In this document: positions 53,262 through 62,307 of the stretch, piece after piece
Layout of the letters: every line of letters starts with the position of its first letter
Position numbering within the stretch: position 1 is the first letter of the stretch
Source: Copromyces sp. CBS 386.78
Taxonomy: Eukaryota; Ascomycota; Sordariomycetes; Sordariales; Sordariaceae
DNA: 64,000 nucleotides
Reading direction: 5' to 3'
NCBI GenBank assembly: GCA_030685235.1
Contig: MU839259.1
Location: 1-64,000 of the forward strand
Made by a program: the position numbers and the translations under genes
Notes under the pieces: model-generated
The model's database searches: none
What the model was told of the DNA's origin: nothing
What the model saw: only the letters and a program-made list of their open reading frames with translations

Positions 53262-56200
53262 ATGGCTACGCAGCTACCATCGAGCTTTGCCTCTGCGGCC
53301 GCCGGCCAGACCACCAGAGGAGACGCCAGATCCGGTGCCCGAGGCGATTCCGTCCGTGGTGCGGGCAGCGGCGAATGGTGAGCATCCAGCCCTGTCGAGT
53401 CCATGTCAAGCAGAGTTACACCATACACCTAGCTACCTACCCTTCTTCTGTCCCCTTCTTGCGTGGAGGAGGGGCATCTGGCATCCGTATCTCCTCCTTA
53501 CTGTACCTTCACGTGGCAGACAACCACCAGATGTGACAGCCAGATTGAATACACACGAGAGACACACGTCTCATCCTTTCCTCCCTACTCCTCCTCCTCC
53601 TCCTCCTCCTCCATCCCCATCTATCCCATCATACCATCACCACCGTAACTAAAACAGCCGCCGCTGACACGTCACCACAACCTCCAGGGCTCGGCTTAAC
53701 GGCACCAGAACCTTCCGCCGCTCGTCCACCACCCCCTTCAACATCCAGTCTGTCGCCGCTAGCAACTCGACTGATGCCACACAGAACCCCGCTCTAGACA
53801 GCAACAACAACAGCATCAACAGTAGCTCCGCCTCGCAACCCGCTCCGACCGCGCCCGACCAGCAGCAGCAGCAGCACCCCCAGCAGAATAACCAGCACAA
53901 CCAGGGTCCTCTCCGCTACTCCAAGGACGAACTCTACGAGATCTACAAGCATAGTGCCGAAGCCGCCAACAACATCGACATGTCGTCCCTCTTTGCGCCC
54001 TCGTGGAATCCCAACCAGACCAACGGCACAGCTTCACGCGTGTGGGGCAAGACCAGCGACTCCCCCCATGTCCCGCAAGATCCCACCGTCTGTTGGGATC
54101 CGAACGGTACCGTCAAGCCCATCGGCCTCGAGCCCATGACTGCCGAGGAGCGCGAAATGTTTGCCACCGACGTGAACTCGACCTTGAAGCCGCCCCAGAG
54201 TCAGCAGAACAAGGACGGAGGCGTGCAGGGTAGTGGCATACAGAACGGCGGACGCAAGACCTCGGTCAGTGTCAGCACTAGCAACAACTTCTCCTCCACA
54301 GCTTCGCCCGCTACTGCTTCGAGACCCGCCACCCGACGCCGCGAGACCGTCGACACGAACCCCTTCCCGCCCTCGGCCGTTGCCTCCCCGACCACCGCCG
54401 GCCGTTTCCCCCGAGACGATCCCTGGCTCCCTCGCCGGAACACGGACCTGAGGGAGTCCATCACCGACGAGCCCGCCGCCGAAGAGACGACGTCGAGAAC
54501 GCAGCCTTTTGGTCTCACTAGATCCAATACTGCTGGGTCTAGTGCCTTTGGCAGCTCTGCCTCGCTGTGGGGTCCCGCCGCGACCACCCCTGGCGCGGGC
54601 ATCGGTGCCTTTGGTAGCTTTGCCTTGAACACGGCCACGTCCACCACGATCGGGGAAAAGCGTTTCGGCGGCGCGGGTGGAAGTCGTCTAGCCCATTTGA
54701 TCCCCAAAGACTCGAATGAGAATGTGGCTGCCATCAAGGGAAACGAGTCTGCTCCCGGTACTGATACCAACCGTGGTTGGAGACCCCGCCAGCGTACTGA
54801 TACTGACCCCTTTGGGCCTGACGACAGTCTGACCGGCAGCGCCATCCTCGGCGGGGCTCAGGACAACAACAGCCCGCCCGCGTCCTCCCTCCAGCGCAGC
54901 GGCGTCTTCGACACCCCTGTCAAGGGAAGCAGCGGCGATTTCGGCATGTCGGCTCTCAATCTCGGTGGCAACAACAACCAGAACGAGCAGGGAAACGGGC
55001 CCGCCAGTCCCTCCGAGACGAACCCGTACCGCAGCCCGCTAGCCGAGCGTGGCGATGAGGGGCATGACGACGCCGAGATCGATCGACTTACCCACAACGC
55101 TGCCGGGTCCGAGCCGCAGTCCAACTTCAGCACCCTGTCTCGTGCTTTTGGCGGTGCTCCTTTTGACGGCAGCGACCGTAGCCAGACTTCGAGTGTGGGT
55201 GCCAAGGGCTTTCCGACCGTCAACACTCTCGGAGGCTGGCCCACTGCTCCTTCGGTCGGTACCCCCGATCGCGAAAGACAGCCCTTCAATAGCGCTTTTG
55301 GCACCAGCATCTTCAGCCCCATTGGTGATTTGCAGTCTCCCGGTTTTGGTGGCCTGGGCGGCTTTGGTGTTGCTGGTGGTTCGGGACTTGGCCGTGCCAA
55401 CAAGCTCAGCTCCTTGTTCCCTCCCGCCATGCAAGCTCAGATGCACGTGGGCCATGAGCAGGAGAACCTGAGTGATTCTGTTCCGGACCTCAGACAGGCC
55501 AACCCCCTTGGTGCTATCGGGCGTGGTGCCATTGGTACTCAGCCTCGCGATGCCGCTAGCCCCATGAGAGCTGGCAGAGGTGCCTTTGAGGACTTGTTCC
55601 CTGGTACCGATGCTATCAAGTCGGCCTTCACCAGCGGCGAGCACCAGGCTGCTGGTCTTACGTCTACGGCGGCGCCCTCTTCGGGTTTCCCTGCCACCAC
55701 GGCCGGTCCCGCCTTTTCGGCTACCCCTACCGCGGGCGAACCTAATCAGCAGCAGCAGCAGCGTACCATGGTCATGCCCGATCGCATGCGTTGGGTTTAC
55801 CTGGATCCTCAAGGTCAGATGCAGGGTCCCTTCTCTGGCTTGGAGATGAATGACTGGTACAAGGCCAACTTCTTTTCGCCTGACCTCCGTGTCAAGCGCG
55901 TCGAGGACCCCGACTTTGAGCCTCTCGGCCAGCTCATCCGGCGCATTGGGAACTCGCGTGAGCCCTTCCTGGTACCCCAGATGGGCATCCCTCACGGACC
56001 CCCGCCTTCGGCCGGTCCTTTTGCCCTCGGTGCTGCCGAGGCCATTCCTCCTCTCCAGGGTGCTTTCCCATCTTTTGGTAGAACCTTGACGGCTGCTCAG
56101 CAGAATGACCTGGAGCGCCGCAAGCAGGAGGAGCAGTTGTATCACGCTAGGCAGCGTGAGTTCCTGCATCATCACCAGAGCTTCGGCCGCCTCCCTCTCC

Positions 56201-58179
56201 AGCCTGGTATCCCCGGAGCTCTGCACCACCATTCTAGCGCTCACAGCTTGCAGAGCCAGCCCAGCTTTGGCAGCATCACTTCCCCCATTGGTATGCCTCA
56301 GCCTCCCCTCGGTGCCATTGGCCCCAACTCGGGCTTCTTTGAGGCTCCCGTGAGCTTGGGCCAGGCCCCTGCTCAGCCCGGATTGGGTCCCGATCTGTTC
56401 GCTGCTGATCTGAACTTGGGTGAGCGCCAGTTGCTGGCTAACTTGCAGGCCAATGGCGGTCTCCCTGGTTCCTTTCCTACTCAGCCGATCGGCGCCCCCA
56501 TCGGTGACAACTCGTCTCTCCGCGGCAACCTCCCTTCGGTCGATCAGCTGCGCAACGACGAGCAGGGGTTCAACGCTAAGCTCAAGGAGTTTCACGAGCT
56601 TCGCGCCCAGCACGATGCTGAGGAGGCCGCTGCTGCCGCCGCCCAGGAGGTCCTCCAGCAGGTGACGGAGGAGGCTCCCAAGCCCCAGGAGGAGCCCGAG
56701 GCTGCTCCCGCCCCTGTCCAGGAGACTGCCCAGTCTTCCAAGAAGCAGACTCAGGAGGCTAAAGAGGCCGCTGGTGCCAAGGAGGGCGCTTCCCAGACCG
56801 AGGTTTCCCTGACCGAGAAGATCAAGAAGACTCAGGCTGAGAACAACGCCGCCAAGCTTGCCCAGCAGGCCGCTGCCTCAGGTCTTCCCATGCCCTTCCC
56901 TCCTCCTTCCCAGGCCAACACGCCTCTTGCTGCCCCCACTGCTCAGCGTCCTGCCTCGGGCCTCCCTGCTAGATACGGCGAGCGCTCTGGTTCTGGCACT
57001 CCCGACACCACGTCTGATGCTTCGGTCCTTGCCCCTCCCCCTACCGCTCCCTGGGCCGGCACCGAGACGCAGAAGGGACCCAGCCTGAGGGAGATCCAGG
57101 AGGCCGAGGCCAAGAAGGCTGCCAAGAAGGAGGAGGCTGCGGCTGCGGCTCGTCGTGCTGCTCTTGAGCAGGAGGCTGCTGCCCTCCGTGAGCGCGAGAA
57201 GGCTGCTGCTGCCGCCCACATTGGTCTGCCGGCCACCAGCACCTGGGGTACTGGTTCGCCCGTTGGCGCCCCCGCTTCTGGCAGTCCCTGGAAGCAGCCT
57301 GCGGCCAAGGTGGCCGTCACCACCACGGGCTCCAAGAAGACGCTTGCCGAGATCCAGCGCGAGGAGGAGCTTCGCAAGCAGAAGGCCAAGGAGGCTGCGA
57401 TGCAGGCCAGCGTCATGTCTGGCTCTGCGCTCGGTAAGCGCTATGCCGACTTGGCTAGCAAGACTTGGTCGACTTCTGCTCCTCCCGGCATGATCACTCC
57501 TGGCGCTGCTGCTCAGGCTGCTGCTGCTGCTGCTGCCGCCGCTTCTTCTTCTGTCGGTGGTGGTTGGTCTACTGTTGGGGCGGGTGGCAAGGTCAAGATC
57601 CCTACTGGCCCTGCTGCTGCTACCAGCCGGCCTGTCAGCACTGCTCCTGTCAAGACTAGCGTGGTTCCGGCTGCCAAGGTTGCGGCTAAGCCTGCGACTG
57701 CGGCGCTCAAGGATGCCAAGAACGTGGCTATGGAGGAGTTCAAGAAGTGGTTGCATCGTGAGCTGTCGAGGGGCTTGAGCGGTGTTAATGACAGTATGTT
57801 ATCTCTCTTTCATCTCTTTTATTTTTTGGGCACGTAACTAACAAAGTTGCTATTCAAAGTCGAGACGTTTGCCTCTACCCTCCTCGAGCTCCCTCTGGAC
57901 GTGGCGATTCTGTCCGAGTGTGTGTACGGCTTCTCCACCACTATGGATGGCCGCCACTTCGCCGAGGAGTTTGTCCGTCGTCGCAAGCTCGCGGACAAGG
58001 GCATTGTCGAGAAGGACTCCAACACGGGCGGGGCCATGTCTTCTAGCAACGGTGGCTGGTCCGAGGTGGCCAAGAAGGGTGGCAACGGCGCCCAGGCGGC
58101 TGCCGTCAAGGAGGATCCCATGGCTGCCGTGGCCGGATTCAGAGTTGTTCAGGCCAAGAAGGGCAAGGGCAAGAAATAG
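53262..58179 (+). CDS. GYF-domain protein (Smy2/Syh1-like)
   Basis: Exons 53262-53377, 53688-57793 and 57860-58179 (introns 310 and 66 nt) encode about 1513 residues. The N-terminus MATQLPSSFASAAAG and the RYSKDELYEIYK motif are typical of fungal GYF proteins. The GYF domain lies at about residues 740-795 (MRWVYLDPQGQMQGPFSGLE, then MNDWYKANFFSPDLRVKR); the signature tripeptide is NFF here. GYF domains bind proline-rich peptides, and relatives (Smy2, Syh1, GIGYF) act in translational repression, mRNA decay or ER-Golgi traffic. About 880-1170 is Gln/Glu/Ala/Lys-rich and probably coiled coil. The C-terminus has EEFKKWLHRELSRGLSGVND then IETFASTLLELP, a conserved fungal block. The first intron contains a (CTC)n run; acceptor CCTCCAG was chosen because it gives EWARLNGTRTFRR. 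Confidence 0.9.
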
Positions 58180-58875
58180 ATATCTGCCGGGCTTGACTTG
58201 GGATTGGAGATTCTCAAGGAAAGATGGGGGTGATGGTGTAGTATAGCAAAGTGTGGATGAATAGGTAGGCAGGGGATGGTCAGGTGTCAAGCGTTATAGG
58301 ATTACTTGCTAGTACGTATGTCAAGATTAGCTGTACGGTAGCGGTATCATCAGTAGCAGCGATCAGATGTATTGACTAGTGTCCGCCCTCCCTTTGTGCT
58401 CCATGTCCGTCTGTTTGGTGTTGATGATGGACGTTGAGCCTCACTGCAGTCCCGTGCTACTTGGTGTTTTCAGCCTTATGTAAGCACGATCTTGGCGAAC
58501 CTGAAAAAGTGCGTCACAGCGCCAAGACTGCCTGGGGTCTGGCCAGTGCCCCACCCCCCCCCCCCCCCTCCCCCCACATTTTTTTTTACTTTCTCGGCGG
58601 CGTGCCTGAAGAAAAATGTTTTGACATTCTTGGACCCCTCTATCAGATTGATGATTTCCAATCAACAACCCCCCCCTTCCACTTTCCACTTTCCACTGTT
58701 TCTACTGCATTCATTTGGCTTCTCAATTTGGCTTGTTTATTTCACTTTCACACTTTCCATTGGGTTTCAGAGGCAGGGATGAGATAGACAAAACAGTTTT
58801 GATACCCTTTTTCTTCAATCTTATCTCTCACAATCCAATCCCTCAGGCAGTCAGTGAACGACTGGATCACCAACA
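58180..58875. other. Intergenic region with poly-C tract, before the TPR gene
   Basis: About 700 bp. A C-rich homopolymer (about 16 C, then CTCCCCCC) lies at 58552-58576 and is followed by T9 at 58581. The minus strand is a potential G-quadruplex. The last 100 bp form a pyrimidine-rich leader (CCAATCCCTCAGGCAG) before the start codon. Confidence 0.6.
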
Positions 58876-61800
58876 ATGACCGACACCACGACGACAAAGC
58901 TGCTCGAGCACGTCCGCTCAGGCCACTACGTCTCCGTCCTCACCACCGAGCCCGCAAAGAAGCTCATCGAGTCACATGTCAGCTCCCTCTACGACACCGA
59001 ATCACAGCAGCAGCAGCAGAATGTCGACGACACACCTTCAGCCCAGGACAAAGTCGCCGTCGCCCTCTCAGCGTTCAACACTTTTCTGCAAATAAACGTC
59101 ACCGGTCCCGTTCCCGATGGTCTTGCCCAGGTTGAGGAGGAATTCACGGCCGCAGCATCCGGCAAGACAACCAAGTCGAAACCGCTTCAAGCAACACGCA
59201 AACTCTGCTTCAAGACTCTCGACGTTGATGGCGTGTCGGTTTATCAGTACATCCCCTCCATCGAACTGTTCTGCTTGGCCCGATGGCTTCTCAGCACGCA
59301 ATTGGGAGCGGCAAACGATGTCAAGGGTCTGGATGGCGAGCCGCTGGAGTGGTTGAAGTTGAGGGTTGATGTCTGGCATTACAAGCTTATTACCCAGCCG
59401 AGCTTGGGACCGGGGAGTATCTTCAACAAGAGTCTGCAATGGTGCGAGGTGCCCAGTTTGCAAGGGCGTATTGAGGCTTCTCTCGAGACTGTGCAAGGGG
59501 CAGTGACGGCAGAGAACAACAAGGACATGGAAGTCAAGTGGCTTGTCGAAAAGGCCAACGTGCACATCATGCTTGGGCAAGACGCCAAGGCAAAGGAGGC
59601 CATCCAAAAGGCCGCCGAGGTCAACAAGTTCCAGTACATGCTCAGCGGTGCCCTCGGAAAGAGGACCAAGTTCCAGGAAAAGGCCACGAGTCAGCTTGTT
59701 GTTCTGGCCAAGAGTGCCGACGAGGTGGAGAAGAAGGCAGACGCCAGCAAGCCCAAGGCCTTGGAACTCAACGACGACACTCTGTTGGAAGACGTGCAGT
59801 TCACCAAGGGCGAGCTGGGAAAGCACGGCGAAACAGACGACAAGACCGGGCTTCCTGCCGAACTCAAGGGCCTCGAGCCCGATGCGCAGCCTCAGCTTTC
59901 TCCCCTGGATCAGATCATCTTGTTGACGGAAGCTACCCTCAAGGACGCATTCAGCCCTAGCGATACCCTCACTTCCGAGGAGATCTTGCCGTTTGCCGTC
60001 AGAGTCATCAGCGACAAGAGCACCAACTGGCAGATCTACACGCAAGCGCTGCTGGTCAGGTCGCGCATCGAGATGCACCGCTCCAGGACCATGGAGCGCG
60101 GTGTCTTGCAGATGCAGGCGGTTGTCGATCAGGTTATTTTTGATACCACTGCTGCCTCTGCTTCCACTTCTTCCGAGACCACCAACGGGGAGAAGAAGAA
60201 GTCGCATGTCCCTGCCATCAAGATCTCTGCCGATGGCGAGCTCATCGAGGACAAGGCGGCTGCTGCCAACAAACCCACTTCGTTCTTCCCCGCCGCCAAG
60301 CCCGAGGATTCGGCGCCGGCGCATGTCCGTTTGCAGTACATCCACGCTCTGTCCTCCCCTCCCAGATGGCATCTGGAGTCCGAGCTGGCCTACTCGTGGG
60401 CCGGCGTCGGTTCCTTGGTTTCCGCCCTCGAGATCTTCAAGCGTCTCCGTCTCTGGGCCGAAGTCGCCCTCTGTCTCGCCGCCAACGCCCGCCACGACGA
60501 CCAAGACGGTCGCGGAGCCGGTGGTGAGGAAAAAGGCAAAGCCATTGTGCGCTGGCGCCTGTTCCATCGCACGGGCGTCACCGCCGCCTCGGAAGAAGAA
60601 GATGCCGAGGCAGACGCAGATGATGAAGTCGAGAACGAAACCCTCGACATCTCCCACTTTAAAGAATCCGACTTTTTCGGTCCCGAGCGCGTCCCTCCTC
60701 CGCCTAACGCCCCCCGCCTGTTCTGCATCCTCGGCGAAATGGAGGACAAGCCGGAGCACTACGAGCGCGCGTGGGAGATTTCCGGTCAACGGTACGCTCG
60801 CGCACAAAAGTCGTTGGGCGAGTACTGGCTTTCCAAACAACAAATGTTCAAAGCGCGCGACGCCTACCGCAAGGCCGTCGCTGTGAACCGCATGTCTTCG
60901 GAGCTGTGGAACCGTCTCGGCGACATTTCGCTGCGTCTGGGTGACTTTGCCGAAGCAGCCGAGTCTTTCAGCCGTGGCATCGCGGCCGCCGACCCCATTG
61001 CTGGCGGCGAGGATGCACGCACTTGGTCCAACCTTGGTTCGGCGCTGTACTCCCTCTACGTCGAGCGCGTCAAGGAACTTCAAAAAGCTGAGCGTGAAGC
61101 CGCCGCCGCTTCGGCAGAAGAAGAAGAAGAAGCTGAACCCCTCGCCGTCAAGAAATTGGTTGGAGGATCGGAAATCCTCCCCGACGAAGACGAATCCTGC
61201 ATCACCAACCCCGAGAAATCCCAAACCGATCCCTCCAAGCGCTCCCCGGCGACGTTGTTGCAACAGTCCCTAGCAGCTTACAAGCGCGGCGCCTCCATCG
61301 CCAACGATAACTGGCGCATCTGGGATAACGTCATCACGCTCGCCAGCCGCGTGCGCCCGCCCGCCGTGTCGGAGATTTTGCTGGCGCTGAACCACATCAT
61401 CAAGATCCGTGCGTCTGAAGACGCGCTGGATATTGACGTTTTGAAATTGCTGGTGAATGAGTGTGTCCTCAGCAAGGGAATCCCCGCCGACGGACCTGCT
61501 GGTGTGTACGACCCGCCCCGCGGCACGCAAGAGCGCGCCGTTTGTGAATTGCTTGAACGCCAAGTCGCGCCGTTGATTACCAAGAGACACGACCTCTGGG
61601 CGGAGATTGTCCGCGTGAGGGAGTGGAAGAGGGATTATGCTGGGGCCATCGATGCTGCTGAGAAGGCGTGGAGGGCGGTGTATGGGGCGGCGGCTGGCGC
61701 TGGTGCTGGTGGACTGCTCCCCTCTGCGGGGACAGGGGATGGTGCAGAGAAGAGCTGGTTGGAGGATGAGGAGGCTTGGAAGACGGTTGTCGAGAGGACG

Positions 61801-61989
61801 GTTGAGTTGGTTAGGTTGTTGATGGACCATGGGCAGGGAGTGGAGGAGATTGGGGCCAAGTGGAAGACGAAGGCGAGGTATCCAATTAGGAGTGTGAGGG
61901 GGAAGGCGAGGGAGGCGTGGGAGGGGAGTAAAGGGTGGAAGACGCTGGATGGCTTGTTGGAGGAGTTGGAGAAGAAGTTGAAGGCTTGA
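58876..61989 (+). CDS. EMW1: TPR protein, Emw1/TTC27 family
   Basis: A single exon of 1037 residues starting at an ATG in ACCAACAATGAC. The C-terminal half carries tetratricopeptide repeats: YARAQKSLGEYWLSKQQMFK, ARDAYRKAVAVNRMSSELWN and RLGDISLRLGDFAEAAESFS (about residues 640-720), in the order seen in yeast Emw1 and human TTC27. The N-terminal segment includes VYQYIPSIELFCLARWLLS, and the family's EKANVHIMLG and YIHALSSPPRWHLESELAYS blocks follow. Yeast EMW1 is essential and linked to cell-wall integrity and glycosylation; the molecular role is unsettled. Acidic low-complexity inserts (SEEEDAEADADDE; AEEEEEAEP) look like linkers. It is the last gene before the next RIP-degraded block. Confidence 0.88.
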   Translation: MTDTTTTKLLEHVRSGHYVSVLTTEPAKKLIESHVSSLYDTESQQQQQNVDDTPSAQDKVAVALSAFNTFLQINVTGPVPDGLAQVEEEFTAAASGKTTKSKPLQATRKLCFKTLDVDGVSVYQYIPSIELFCLARWLLSTQLGAANDVKGLDGEPLEWLKLRVDVWHYKLITQPSLGPGSIFNKSLQWCEVPSLQGRIEASLETVQGAVTAENNKDMEVKWLVEKANVHIMLGQDAKAKEAIQKAAEVNKFQYMLSGALGKRTKFQEKATSQLVVLAKSADEVEKKADASKPKALELNDDTLLEDVQFTKGELGKHGETDDKTGLPAELKGLEPDAQPQLSPLDQIILLTEATLKDAFSPSDTLTSEEILPFAVRVISDKSTNWQIYTQALLVRSRIEMHRSRTMERGVLQMQAVVDQVIFDTTAASASTSSETTNGEKKKSHVPAIKISADGELIEDKAAAANKPTSFFPAAKPEDSAPAHVRLQYIHALSSPPRWHLESELAYSWAGVGSLVSALEIFKRLRLWAEVALCLAANARHDDQDGRGAGGEEKGKAIVRWRLFHRTGVTAASEEEDAEADADDEVENETLDISHFKESDFFGPERVPPPPNAPRLFCILGEMEDKPEHYERAWEISGQRYARAQKSLGEYWLSKQQMFKARDAYRKAVAVNRMSSELWNRLGDISLRLGDFAEAAESFSRGIAAADPIAGGEDARTWSNLGSALYSLYVERVKELQKAEREAAAASAEEEEEAEPLAVKKLVGGSEILPDEDESCITNPEKSQTDPSKRSPATLLQQSLAAYKRGASIANDNWRIWDNVITLASRVRPPAVSEILLALNHIIKIRASEDALDIDVLKLLVNECVLSKGIPADGPAGVYDPPRGTQERAVCELLERQVAPLITKRHDLWAEIVRVREWKRDYAGAIDAAEKAWRAVYGAAAGAGAGGLLPSAGTGDGAEKSWLEDEEAWKTVVERTVELVRLLMDHGQGVEEIGAKWKTKARYPIRSVRGKAREAWEGSKGWKTLDGLLEELEKKLKA

Positions 61990-62232
61990 TTGGTTCGGGT
62001 GAGGCGTTGATGTGATGGGTGTAATGGATGTAAGAGGAAGGAAAAGGAAAACATGGATTGGCCGGTTAGTCGTTGGTTGGTTACTTATAAGGTCAAAATG
62101 GGGTATGGAACGGGATATGGTTGAAGCGGAGGCTTGCCTTCGCTTCCATTTGACGTTAGGAAAAGTGGAAAGAACGCAAGTTTTCGTCTTTAGACTACGG
62201 GGCAATTGAATTGGCGCTAGTGGACGCTAGTC
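61990..62232. other. 3' flank and euchromatin-to-RIP boundary
   Basis: About 240 bp of normal-composition sequence after the TPR gene stop codon, presumably its 3' untranslated region. Composition changes to AT-rich soon after 62.2 kb. Confidence 0.5.
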
Positions 62233-62307
62233 GGATCCCGAAGCGCGGATTAGTCTAAATACCGATGTTAATTCTACGTTAAGGATTCTGAAGCGCGGAT
62301 TAGTCTA
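62233..62307. repeat. Pair of 25-bp direct repeats, 50-bp period
   Basis: 62233-62257 (GGATCCCGAAGCG, then CGGATTAGTCTA) recurs at 62283-62307 with two changes, both C to T (GGATCCCG becomes GGATTCTG). The period is exactly 50 bp. It marks the edge of the RIP-degraded block and may be a subterminal repeat of the transposon relic that follows. Confidence 0.75.

Noticed and set aside
55039..56613. 524-codon open frame antisense to the GYF-domain gene
   Set aside because: Codon-bias shadow; no domain, and it would lie wholly inside a well-supported exon.
59068..61263. 731-codon open frame antisense to the TPR protein gene
   Set aside because: Mirror frame of a long GC3-rich exon; the sense strand has recognisable TPR motifs, and the antisense frame has none.
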